Source: Variovorax boronicumulans (GTDB lineage: Bacteria > Pseudomonadota > Gammaproteobacteria > Burkholderiales > Burkholderiaceae_C). Taken from it: 64,000 nucleotides of DNA. The DNA lies in contig NZ_VEDO01000023.1 in NCBI RefSeq assembly GCF_007677875.1, positions 34,082-98,081 on the forward strand, read 5' to 3'. The notes under the pieces are model-generated. The model was given only the letters and a program-made list of their open reading frames with translations. It was not told the DNA's origin and did no database searches. Positions within the stretch are counted from its first letter, which is position 1, and each line of letters opens with the position of its first letter. A program made the translations under genes and the position numbers. Below are positions 19,312 through 29,081 of the stretch, in pieces.

Positions 19312-19700
19312 TTTTTGGCCTGGGCACCGACATCTGCGACGTGCGGCGGATCCGCGAGAGCGTGGAGCGCCATGGCGAACGCTTCGCCGAAAAGGTGCTC
19401 AGCGACGCCGAACTGGCCGTCTACCGCCGCCGCAGCGAACGCTGGCCCGACCGCGGCCTGCGTTACCTGGCCACGCGTTTCTCGGCCAAGGAGGCCTTCA
19501 GCAAGGCCATCGGCCTGGGCATGCGCATGCCCATGACCTGGCGCAGCTGCGAGATCGCCAATCTGGCGAGCGGCCAGCCCGTCATCGTGCTGCACGGCGC
19601 GCTCAAGAGCTGGTTCGAGGCGCAGGGCCTCAGGGCCCATGTCACGTTGACCGACGAGACCGACTACGCGGCCAGCTTCGTGGTGGTCGAAAAGAACTGA
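19308..19700 (+). CDS. acpS: Holo-ACP synthase
   Basis: The 130-residue enzyme moves phosphopantetheine from CoA to apo-ACP. The metal-binding Asp is in [12 protein letters not shown] and the catalytic Glu in [14 protein letters not shown]. The pdxJ-acpS pair is conserved in proteobacteria. Its target, acpP, is at 6633-6872. Confidence 0.94.
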   Translation: MIFGLGTDICDVRRIRESVERHGERFAEKVLSDAELAVYRRRSERWPDRGLRYLATRFSAKEAFSKAIGLGMRMPMTWRSCEIANLASGQPVIVLHGALKSWFEAQGLRAHVTLTDETDYAASFVVVEKN

Positions 19701-19702
19701 AG

Positions 19703-20782
19703 ATGCAACACGCCCCCCTGATCCTCGACATCGCCGGCACGGCCCTGACCGACGACGATCGCCGCCGCCTGAGCCATCCGCTCGTGGGCGGCATGATCCT
19801 GTTCACGCGCAACTGGCAGGACCGCGCCCAGCTGACGGCCCTGTGCACCGAGATCCATCGCCTGCGCCCCGACCTGCTCATTTGCGTGGACCACGAAGGC
19901 GGGCGCGTACAGCGCTTCAAAAGCGACGGCTTTACGCACCTGCCGCCCATGCGCGCGCTGGGCGATCTTTGGCTCAAGGCCGAGGAACAGCGGCCAGGCG
20001 AGGGCGCGATGGCGGCCATGGCGGCTGCCACGGCCTGCGGCTACGTGCTGGGCTCCGAATTGCGCGCCTGCGGGGTGGACTTCAGCTTCACCCCCGTGCT
20101 GGACCTGGACCACGGCGGCAGCGGCGTGATCGGCGAGCGCGCCTTCGCGCGCGACCCGCGCGTCGTGGCGATGCTGGCGCGCTGCCTGGCCCAGGGCCTG
20201 CTGCAGGCCGGCATGGCCAATTGCGGCAAGCACTTTCCCGGCCACGGCTTCGTGCGCGCCGACTCGCACACCGACACACCGGTCGACCGCCGCAGCCTCA
20301 AAGCCATCCTGGCGGACGACGCCCAGCCCTACCGCTGGCTGGATGGCGTGCTGACGGCCGTGATGCCCGCGCACGTGGTCTACACCAAGGTCGATGCGCG
20401 GCCGGCCGGCTTCTCTCCGCGCTGGCTGCAGGACATCCTGCGCGGGCAACTGGGCTTCGACGGTGCGGTGTTCAGCGACGACCTGAGCATGGCCGGCGCA
20501 CGCCAGCTGGACGGCCGTACGCTGTCCTACACCGAGGCGGCCCTGGCCGCGCTGCAGGCGGGCTGCGATCTGGCGCTGCTGTGCAACCAGTCGCTGGGCG
20601 AGGGCGCGGCCCTGGACGAACTCATCGACGGCCTCGCCCGGGCCCAGCTGGAGGGCCGTTGGCAGCCGTCCGAGGCCTCCGAGCAGCGCCGCCTGGCGCT
20701 GCTGCCACGCACCGCAGCAACCGAATGGGACGCGCTCATGACGCAGCCGGCCTACATGCAGGCGCTCTGGAAACTGCCCTGA
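19703..20782 (+). CDS. nagZ: Beta-N-acetylhexosaminidase (peptidoglycan recycling)
   Basis: The 359-residue cytosolic glycoside hydrolase family 3 enzyme releases GlcNAc from anhydro-muropeptides. CVDHEGGRVQRF, the KHFPGHGFVRADSHTD loop with its Asp-His dyad, and SDDLSMAGA with the nucleophile Asp are all present. It follows acpS by two bases and ends only four bases before the convergent Hsp70-like gene. Confidence 0.94.
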   Translation: MQHAPLILDIAGTALTDDDRRRLSHPLVGGMILFTRNWQDRAQLTALCTEIHRLRPDLLICVDHEGGRVQRFKSDGFTHLPPMRALGDLWLKAEEQRPGEGAMAAMAAATACGYVLGSELRACGVDFSFTPVLDLDHGGSGVIGERAFARDPRVVAMLARCLAQGLLQAGMANCGKHFPGHGFVRADSHTDTPVDRRSLKAILADDAQPYRWLDGVLTAVMPAHVVYTKVDARPAGFSPRWLQDILRGQLGFDGAVFSDDLSMAGARQLDGRTLSYTEAALAALQAGCDLALLCNQSLGEGAALDELIDGLARAQLEGRWQPSEASEQRRLALLPRTAATEWDALMTQPAYMQALWKLP

Positions 20783-20786
20783 GGTT

Positions 20787-22055
20787 TCAGGCGCCGTACA
20801 GCGTACGGGCCTGGTAGGCGAGGCCGGCCGCCACGCCGCCGAACAGATCGCCCTCGACCAGCGGCACGCCCGCGAAGCCGGCCTGCAGCGCGGCTTGGAA
20901 CGGCCGCAGTGCCGACGAGCCGCCGGTCAGGTAAATGGCTTGCAGGTCGCCGGGCGCGATGCCGGCCGCGCGCACGCAGTCGTGTGCGCACGCGACGACG
21001 CGCGCGAGCAGCGCGTCGAGCTCCTCGGCCAGCTGCGCGGGCGTCAGCGCGATGGACAGACCCTGCTCGATGCAGTCAAGCGCCATCGCGCTCTCGGCAT
21101 CGCTGCGCGAGGTGGCGATCTTGGCCCGCTCCACGGTTTCGGCGATCCGGTGGCCCTGGCCTTCGGCCACCACGCGCAGCAACCTGTCGTGCAGGCGCAG
21201 GTCGCTGTAGTTCACGCGCAGTGCCCGCGCCTCGCGCAAGGCGCGCGGCCCCGAGACCCAGTGGATCAGGTGCCAGGACGAGAGCTCGAAGAACATGGCG
21301 CTGGGCACCTCGCGCCCGTCCGGCCCGTGGTGGCCCCGGCCCAGCACCGGCATCACGCGCGCGAGGTTGAGGCGCTGGTCGAAGTCGGTGCCGCCGATGT
21401 GCACGCCACGCGTGGCCAGCACATCGGCGCTGCGGTACGTCGCGCCGCTGCGGGCGGGCGCCAGCCGAACGACCGTGAAGTCCGAAGTGCCACCGCCGAT
21501 GTCGGCGACCAGCACCAGCGACTCGCCGGCGATGCGGCGCTCGTAGTCCAGTGCGGCGGCGATGGGCTCGAACTGGAAGGCGACGTCCTCAAAGCCCGCG
21601 CTCAGTGCGGCGGCGCGCAGGCTGTCTTCGGCCTGGCGGTCGCGCGCAGGATCGTCGTCGACGAAGTGCACGGGCCGGCCCAGCACCACGCGGCGCGGGC
21701 GGGCGCCCAGCGCGCGTTCGGCGCGCGTGGCCAGCTCTGCCAGGAACAGCGCCACCACGTCCTGGAAACGCACCAGTTGGTCGCCGATGGCCGTGGTCTC
21801 CTGCATCAGCGCGCTGCCCAGCACGCTCTTGAGCGAGCGCATCAGCCGGCCCTCCAGGCCCGCCAGGTACTGCTCCATGGCGTCGCGGCCGAAGTGGCGC
21901 AGGTCCTCCTCGGTGTTGTAGAAGACGGCCGTTGGCAGCGTGGTGGCCGCACCTTCCACGGCCAGGGCCTGGGCCAGACCGTCCGCGCCCACCCAGGCGA
22001 CGGCGGAATTGGAGGTGCCGAAGTCGATGCCGAGCGCCGGCGAGGCGGTCTTCAC
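20787..22055 (-). CDS. Hsp70 family protein (YegD-like)
   Basis: The 422-residue protein has the actin/Hsp70 ATPase motifs: GIDFGTSNSAVAWV (phosphate 1), LVLVADIGGGTSDFTVV (phosphate 2) and AIYLTGGSSALRPF (adenosine). It has no Hsp70 substrate-binding domain, as in YegD, a putative chaperone of unknown partner. Its ATG overlaps the stop of the MscS-type gene (ATGA), so the two are probably co-translated. Confidence 0.88.
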   Translation of the reverse strand: MKTASPALGIDFGTSNSAVAWVGADGLAQALAVEGAATTLPTAVFYNTEEDLRHFGRDAMEQYLAGLEGRLMRSLKSVLGSALMQETTAIGDQLVRFQDVVALFLAELATRAERALGARPRRVVLGRPVHFVDDDPARDRQAEDSLRAAALSAGFEDVAFQFEPIAAALDYERRIAGESLVLVADIGGGTSDFTVVRLAPARSGATYRSADVLATRGVHIGGTDFDQRLNLARVMPVLGRGHHGPDGREVPSAMFFELSSWHLIHWVSGPRALREARALRVNYSDLRLHDRLLRVVAEGQGHRIAETVERAKIATSRSDAESAMALDCIEQGLSIALTPAQLAEELDALLARVVACAHDCVRAAGIAPGDLQAIYLTGGSSALRPFQAALQAGFAGVPLVEGDLFGGVAAGLAYQARTLYGA

Positions 22056-22624
22056 AGCGACAGCGTGCCCGGGTCGGTGCGCCAGCGGCGCAGCGACTTC
22101 TGGAAGAACAGCGCGTTGGGCACCTGCAGCAGCGCACCGGCATGCTCGGGCGTCACATCCTCCAGCGTGGTGTAGACCAGCTGGATGTCGACCACGCGGC
22201 CCTTGATGCCGGGCTTGTCGCCCGCGTCGATGAGCTCGACGACGTCACCCAAACGGAATGGGCGCGTGCTGAAGATCAGCACCGCGCAGAACAGGTTGGA
22301 CAGCACGCTCCAGGCCGCGAAGAAGGCCACGGCGGCCACCGTCACGAAGCCCGTGAACCCCGTCCACAGCACGGTGGCTGACACGCCGAGGCGTTCCATC
22401 ACGAGCAGGAAGGCTGCGCCGTAGATCAGGTAGCGCAGCATGTTGCGCACCGGCGCGACGAGGTCGGTTGGCAGCTGGTAGCGCTGGCCCACACGCGCCA
22501 CGATGCGGCGCAACAGGTACTGCAGCAGCCAAGCCGCCACCAGGATGCCGAGGATCTGCAGCCCCGGCACGATGAGGTCGATCCACTCGTGCGCCCACAG
22601 GGGCAGGTAGTCGCGCAGCCGCAA
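22052..22624 (-). CDS. Small mechanosensitive ion channel (MscS family)
   Basis: The 190-residue protein has three membrane segments (about residues 18-40, 63-82 and 86-112) followed by the MscS beta domain (RPFRLGDVVELID) and a short C-terminus. It lacks the long cytoplasmic cage of full MscS and ends with YTTLEDVTPEHAGALLQVPNALFFQKSL. It probably relieves osmotic downshock. It starts four bases after lysS and overlaps the Hsp70-like gene. Confidence 0.8.
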   Translation of the reverse strand: MRLRDYLPLWAHEWIDLIVPGLQILGILVAAWLLQYLLRRIVARVGQRYQLPTDLVAPVRNMLRYLIYGAAFLLVMERLGVSATVLWTGFTGFVTVAAVAFFAAWSVLSNLFCAVLIFSTRPFRLGDVVELIDAGDKPGIKGRVVDIQLVYTTLEDVTPEHAGALLQVPNALFFQKSLRRWRTDPGTLSL

Positions 22625-22628
22625 GCGC

Positions 22629-24158
<1,530 letters not shown>

Positions 24159-24221
24159 GGCTGGAAAAGAACGGAAGGCGCGCCGGCGGGTTGCCTGCGG
24201 CGAACCCGCCATTTTAGAAGC

Positions 24222-24782
24222 TCAATGCGACACCCCGTCGCGGGCCAGCACCTTGCGCGCCGTGCGCCAGAGGATCAGCAGGTCCAGGCGCAGGCTGTGG
24301 TGCTGCAGGTACCAGTGGTCGAAGTCGACCTTGACCGGAATTGGCAGGTCATCGCGACCGTTGATCTGGGCCCAGCCCGTCAGGCCGGGTGCCAAAGCGT
24401 CGATGCCACGCTGGGTGCGCAGCGCGATGAGGTCGTGCTGGTTGAACAGGGCGGGGCGGGGGCCGACGAAGCTCATGTCGCCCCGCAGGATGCTCCAGAG
24501 TTGGGGCAATTCGTCCAGGCTGCTGCGGCGCAGGAAGCTGCCGATTGGGGTGAGGTACTGCTCGGGGCGTTCGAGCAGGTGGGTGGCCACGGCGGGCGTG
24601 TCGGTGCGCATGCTGCGGAACTTGGGCATGCGGAAGATGCGGTTGTGGCGGCCAATGCGGTCGGACCAGTAGAGGGCGGGGCCGGGGGAGGTGAGGCGGA
24701 CCAGCAGCGCGATCGATAGAAGGGGCAGGGCCAGCAGGGGCACAAGCGCGAGCGTGAGCGCGATGTCTAGCGCGCGTTTCAT
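24222..24782 (-). CDS. Small phosphoglycosyl transferase (undecaprenyl-phosphate sugar transferase)
   Basis: The 186-residue protein is the bare catalytic domain of the WcaJ/PglC superfamily: a membrane helix (ALDIALTLALVPLLALPLLSIALLV), then LTSPGPALYWSDRIGRH, KFRSMRTDT, RRSSLDELPQLWSILRGDMSFVGPRP and GLTGWAQINGRD. Such enzymes put the first sugar phosphate onto undecaprenyl phosphate. Its ATG overlaps the stop of the SDR gene. It is the last gene of the polysaccharide cluster. Confidence 0.92.
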   Translation of the reverse strand: MKRALDIALTLALVPLLALPLLSIALLVRLTSPGPALYWSDRIGRHNRIFRMPKFRSMRTDTPAVATHLLERPEQYLTPIGSFLRRSSLDELPQLWSILRGDMSFVGPRPALFNQHDLIALRTQRGIDALAPGLTGWAQINGRDDLPIPVKVDFDHWYLQHHSLRLDLLILWRTARKVLARDGVSH

Positions 24783-25729
24783 GGCTGCATTCCCTGCAGC
24801 GCGCGGCGCAGGCCTTCGTCGACGCTGACGGGGGGGGACCAGCCCAACCGTGTGTGGGCCTTGCTGATGTCGAGCTGCAGGCTGCCGCACAACTGCTGGA
24901 ACATAGCCCGCCGACCCGTGAATTCGGCCACCGCGCGCAGCAGGCCCACAGGTGCCGGCAGTAGCAGAGCCCGTGTCCCCATGGCATGGGCGATCGACCG
25001 GACGAAGGCGGGCGTGGAGCAGTCGTGGCCGTCGCTGATCAGGAAGATTTCGTTCGCGGCCGAGGGATGACGGGTGCACAGCAGGATGAAGTTCACGAGG
25101 TTGTCCACGCCGATCCAACTGCGCAGGTTGTGCACGCGGGCGAGGGGAAGCGGGACATGGCGACGGACCAACTGAGCAAGGCGCGGGAAGTTGCCGGGCG
25201 CGCCGGGCCCGTAGACCAGTGGCGGACGAATCGTCACCGTCTCCATGCCCGTGGAACGGCCGATCCGCTGAACGACCCGTTCGGCGTCGTGCTTGGACCT
25301 GGCGTAGTGCGTGAGCGGTTGGGGTGCTGACGCCTCGTCGAAGGGTGCATTGCCGGCCGGACCGAGGACACCCACGGAACTGAGCAGCACGAACCGCCGC
25401 ACGCCCGCGCTGGCCGCTTGAAGGGCAAGGTTCTCGGTTTCCACGACGTTGGTGCGCCGAAATGCTGCCATCGGATCCGCGTCCGACTCGCGCAGGACGT
25501 GGGCACGGCCCGCGGCGTGAATGACGACGCTTACGCCCCGCAGCGCCGCGGACCAGTCGTGCATGCCATCGAACGAGCCCACCTGCACGTGCCGGATGCC
25601 GTCTCCGCACGGCAGCCGGTCGGGACTGCGGCTGGCAAGCACGACGTCCGTTGCGCCGGACCGTGCCAGCGCACCTGCGATGTGCCGGCCGATGAAGCCG
25701 CTGGCGCCGGTGACCAGGATGCCCGTCAC
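24779..25729 (-). CDS. NAD-dependent epimerase/reductase (nucleotide-sugar SDR)
   Basis: The 316-residue extended SDR starts TGILVTGASGFIGRHIA (Rossmann GxxGxxG), has VIHAAGRAHV, SSVGVLG and YARSKHDAE (YxxxK). Paired with a small phosphoglycosyl transferase and a FlaA1-type dehydratase, it resembles 4-keto reductases that make UDP-QuiNAc or UDP-FucNAc; this is inferred from context. GTG 25729 overlaps the upstream stop (GTGA). An open frame continues upstream through the glycosyltransferase and is not real. Confidence 0.82.
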   Translation of the reverse strand: MTGILVTGASGFIGRHIAGALARSGATDVVLASRSPDRLPCGDGIRHVQVGSFDGMHDWSAALRGVSVVIHAAGRAHVLRESDADPMAAFRRTNVVETENLALQAASAGVRRFVLLSSVGVLGPAGNAPFDEASAPQPLTHYARSKHDAERVVQRIGRSTGMETVTIRPPLVYGPGAPGNFPRLAQLVRRHVPLPLARVHNLRSWIGVDNLVNFILLCTRHPSAANEIFLISDGHDCSTPAFVRSIAHAMGTRALLLPAPVGLLRAVAEFTGRRAMFQQLCGSLQLDISKAHTRLGWSPPVSVDEGLRRALQGMQP

Positions 25730-26649
25730 GCCAGACCGCGCTGCGGCAGGTGCACCGCCATCAGAAGACACGACAGCGCAAACAGGATCCGATCCTGCGG
25801 CCGGCGACGGCATTGACCGCACTGCAATGCCAGCTTGACCAGGCCGATGCGCTGTCCGCCGATCCACATGGAAACGAACGGCTCGGATTCCATACCGGCC
25901 ACCCGGGCGATGAGGGACGCCTGGCGAAAGCCCCATCCGCTGGCGATCGAGGCCACCCGCTTCAGCCATGAACGCAGGCCGGCATTCGCACCGACCTGGT
26001 TGCTGCCGTGCTGGCGGTAGAACATGCCCGGCCTGCCGTCGATGTGCCATGCGAAGCCCTGCGCTCGGGCGAGCGCATAGATGAGCCAGTCATGGAAGCC
26101 GATGCGCCCGACCAGATGGGCCTGCGCCTGGATGCGGACACGGCAGGCCAGGGCCAGGGCCGGGGTCAGCACGAAGGTGCACCCCGGTCCCGGTCCCTCG
26201 AAGAGGTGGTCCCAGCGACGCTGGGGCTGGTCCTTGCGGATCAGACGCTCCTTGCCCGAAGGCCACGTGGCGATCACGTTGCTGGAGTAGCCGCTGCACC
26301 CAGTGCGCGCGAGTTCCTGATGCGCCCGGACCAGCTTGTCGGGCAGCCAGACATCGTCCTGGTCGGAGAAGCTCAGATAGTCGCAGGCCGCCAGATCGAC
26401 TTCGCCGAGGAGCCGGAAGAAGTTGGGTGCGGCACCGCCGAAGACTTCGAAGAACGGCAGGGCAGACACACGGGAGTCTTCCCGCACGAGGGCTTCGACG
26501 AGCGCCTCGGTTCCGTCCGACGAGCGATCGACGCTGATGACCAGATGGACCTCGACATCGCGCTGGCCAAGAATCGAGTGGACCTGCTCCCGCAGACAGC
26601 CGGCCCCATTGAAGGCGGCGAGGATGACAAGGAAACGGGGCAAGGCCAC
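25726..26649 (-). CDS. Family 2 glycosyltransferase
   Basis: The 307-residue GT-A enzyme begins RFLVILAAFNGAGCLREQVHSILGQ, has SVDRSSDGT and the metal-binding YLSFSDQDDVWLPDKL, and a WHIDGRPGMFYRQHGSNQVG segment late in the fold, as in rhamnosyl- and related transferases. It probably adds one sugar to a lipid-linked repeat unit at the inner face of the membrane. The acceptor is unknown. Confidence 0.82.
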   Translation of the reverse strand: MALPRFLVILAAFNGAGCLREQVHSILGQRDVEVHLVISVDRSSDGTEALVEALVREDSRVSALPFFEVFGGAAPNFFRLLGEVDLAACDYLSFSDQDDVWLPDKLVRAHQELARTGCSGYSSNVIATWPSGKERLIRKDQPQRRWDHLFEGPGPGCTFVLTPALALACRVRIQAQAHLVGRIGFHDWLIYALARAQGFAWHIDGRPGMFYRQHGSNQVGANAGLRSWLKRVASIASGWGFRQASLIARVAGMESEPFVSMWIGGQRIGLVKLALQCGQCRRRPQDRILFALSCLLMAVHLPQRGLA

Positions 26650-26655
26650 GGTGGG

Positions 26656-27567
26656 TCAGGAGCCGCTGGAGGGGCGGTGGCGCCCCATCCGGTTGAACAG
26701 CCCATCCCAGAATCCATCCGTGGTGGCCCGCAGATGCGCGCGCTTTTCGTGGGGAGCGATCGCGGGATAGATGCATGTCCAGCACAGCGCCTTCAAGAAC
26801 ACTTCCAGACGCAGCGCCACGGTCGCCGAGCGACTGTGGAGTGCGAGGTGAACGGCATTGCGGATCATGTAGTAATGCCGCACTGGTGAACGGAATCCGA
26901 CCTTTCTACCAAAGAAGCGGACATAGCTGTCACCCATCCGGTGCCGGATGGTCACGTCGCCCGTGCAAAGGGTCTGCAGCCCGAACCTGTTCTTGGCGCG
27001 CCAGCACCACTCGAGGTCTACCGCGTCGATGAAGAGATCCTCCTGCATCAGACCGACGGTCCGAAGCGCCTGCGCCGGGATGACCATGCCGGAGGCGATG
27101 GAGTGGGCCACCTCGTTGATGCCCGGCTGCGGGAGGAAGTAGTCGCTGAAGGGCGTGTGGCGGCAGAACGGCTGCAGCGCGTCTTTCGTCGTATCGAAGT
27201 AGGCCGGCGCAAGGGCCGCGATCTGCCCCCGCGCCGTTTGCTCCGACTGCAGCGTCCGGACCATCGCGGCGCTGAAGCCTTCGGGATAGACGGTATCTTG
27301 GTCGCTCAACCAGATGTGGTCGTGGCGGCTTTGCAAGGCTTCGCGGATGCCGATGTTCTGTGCTGCGGCGAGGCCGACGTTCTCCCGCAGTGCGATGTAG
27401 TGGATGCTGTCCGAGGACGGCATGGCAGCCGCGTGGTCGCCGTCGCTGTTGTCGACGACGTAGATGGTGTCGGCTTGGCCTCGGATGCTGTCGATGACCT
27501 CCTTGAAGGCCGCCAAGTCGGGTCGGTACAGGACGAGGACGCAGGCAATCATGGCGCGCGGCATCAT
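26656..27567 (-). CDS. Family 2 glycosyltransferase (rhamnosyltransferase-like)
   Basis: The 303-residue protein starts ACVLVLYRPDLAAFKEVIDSI and has VVDNSD, ALRENVGLAAAQNIGI and the HIWLSDQDTVYPEGF metal site, with a late DAVDLEWCWRAKNRFG segment as in rhamnosyltransferases such as RfbN and WbbL types. ATG 27567 overlaps the flippase stop (ATGA). Sugar specificity is not determined by sequence alone. Confidence 0.82.
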   Translation of the reverse strand: MMPRAMIACVLVLYRPDLAAFKEVIDSIRGQADTIYVVDNSDGDHAAAMPSSDSIHYIALRENVGLAAAQNIGIREALQSRHDHIWLSDQDTVYPEGFSAAMVRTLQSEQTARGQIAALAPAYFDTTKDALQPFCRHTPFSDYFLPQPGINEVAHSIASGMVIPAQALRTVGLMQEDLFIDAVDLEWCWRAKNRFGLQTLCTGDVTIRHRMGDSYVRFFGRKVGFRSPVRHYYMIRNAVHLALHSRSATVALRLEVFLKALCWTCIYPAIAPHEKRAHLRATTDGFWDGLFNRMGRHRPSSGS

Positions 27568-29081
27568 GCCCTGGATCGCAGCCGCATGACGTGGTAGGCG
27601 CACCACGCGACCAGCGCAGACGCGCCGACCAGGACCACCGGCAGCGATGGCGGCGCACCGTCTTCGCCGATGGAGTACTGCGCTGCCCAGCGCCCGGCCA
27701 GCACCAGCAGGGCGGCGGCACCGAGGGCCCACGCCGCGGCGCGACGCAGCGGGCCGACGCTCGGCGCAAACAGCCGGGCCGCGATCGTGTACAGGGCCAT
27801 GGCGTCGACCAGCACCCGCGCGGCCCAGGCGACGGCAGCGCCGACGATGCCCCATTCGCCCAGCGCCCAGAACAGACCGATGCCGTAGGGGACCAACTCG
27901 CACAGGTGGAGCTTCGCAATGAGGTCGGTGCGTCCGGCGCTCTGCAGCAGCGTGAACGGAATGTGCGCGAAACCGTTGGCAACCACACCGACCGCCAGCC
28001 AGTTCCAGACCGGCAGGCTCGCGTGTGCGACCTCCGCGCCGACCCAGGCACGCAGGAGCCAGGGTCCGAGCAGGACGGCCAGCACCATGCCGGGGATCCA
28101 GAAGCCGAGCATGAGTCGTGTCGCGAATGCCAGCAATGGGGTGGCGGATGCACTTGCCGCCGGTGTGCCGACGGATTCACCGTGCGCGCGCGCAAGCAAG
28201 GGGAACAGGACGCCCATCATCGCGATCGGCAGCATGGGCATGCGGGACAGCGCGTCGAACGGGACGGTGTAGTGCGTGACGTCCTCCATCGAAAGCCGTG
28301 CCGCGATCACGAAGCGGTCGAAGTAGGAGAGGACAGGGCCGATGACGTTGGTGACAGTCAGCCAGCCGCCGAACTGCAGCAAGGGGCGCAGCCGGCCCGC
28401 AGGGATGGAGTGACCGGAGACGAATTCGGCACGGGCCAGCCATGCGTAGCCGGATGCGGTCGCCAGGCGGACCAGCAGCAGCCCGCACATGACCCAGCGC
28501 AGATCGTCGGTGTGCTGCGCCACGAACCATGGAACCGAGAACGTGAGGACGCCGGCCGGCAGGCGGATGGCGGTGACCGCCACGAAGCGGCTGCGCGCCT
28601 CCAGCGCCCCGCTGCTGCAGCCAGACCACATCATCAGCGGCACCGACAGGGCCAGCAACGTCCAGGCCAGCGGTGCTTCACCACGCACATCCGCGTTCAG
28701 GTCGATGGCGCCGACGATCCAAGGTGTCGCTGCGAGCAGAACGCAGGCGACACCGAGGCCGATGGCAGCCATCGTGGCCCGTGCCCGGCGCGCCATTGCG
28801 GCTTGCTGTCGCCGTGCCATGCCAGCGGTTTCCTGTTGCGCGAGGTAGTGTGTCAACGCCCGGCCCAGGCCCAGGTCCAGCCAGCCGAAGTACCCCACGA
28901 GCGACCATGCCAACGCCAGCGCGCCGAACCGCTCGGTACCGAGTTGCGCGATCAGCCCGGGCACGACCGCGACGGCGACCGCCATCGGCAGGGCCAGGCT
29001 GGCGATGTTCAAGGCAATGTGGGAAAGTTGCCGGCTGCGCTGGGGCGCGCGCGCGGCCGCCGCTTCGATGCGGTCCATCAT
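27564..29081 (-). CDS. Polysaccharide flippase (Wzx-like, MOP superfamily)
   Basis: The 505-residue protein is hydrophobic throughout, with about 12-14 predicted membrane helices from HIALNIASLALPMAVAVAVV to LPVVLVGASALVAWCAYHVM. GLGRALTHYLA and FGGWLTVTNVIGPVLSYFDRFVIA resemble Wzx lipid-linked oligosaccharide flippases. It would move the finished repeat unit across the inner membrane. The start overlaps the stop of the FlaA1-like gene (ATGATG). A longer frame upstream reads through that gene. Confidence 0.85.
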   Translation of the reverse strand: MMDRIEAAAARAPQRSRQLSHIALNIASLALPMAVAVAVVPGLIAQLGTERFGALALAWSLVGYFGWLDLGLGRALTHYLAQQETAGMARRQQAAMARRARATMAAIGLGVACVLLAATPWIVGAIDLNADVRGEAPLAWTLLALSVPLMMWSGCSSGALEARSRFVAVTAIRLPAGVLTFSVPWFVAQHTDDLRWVMCGLLLVRLATASGYAWLARAEFVSGHSIPAGRLRPLLQFGGWLTVTNVIGPVLSYFDRFVIAARLSMEDVTHYTVPFDALSRMPMLPIAMMGVLFPLLARAHGESVGTPAASASATPLLAFATRLMLGFWIPGMVLAVLLGPWLLRAWVGAEVAHASLPVWNWLAVGVVANGFAHIPFTLLQSAGRTDLIAKLHLCELVPYGIGLFWALGEWGIVGAAVAWAARVLVDAMALYTIAARLFAPSVGPLRRAAAWALGAAALLVLAGRWAAQYSIGEDGAPPSLPVVLVGASALVAWCAYHVMRLRSRA

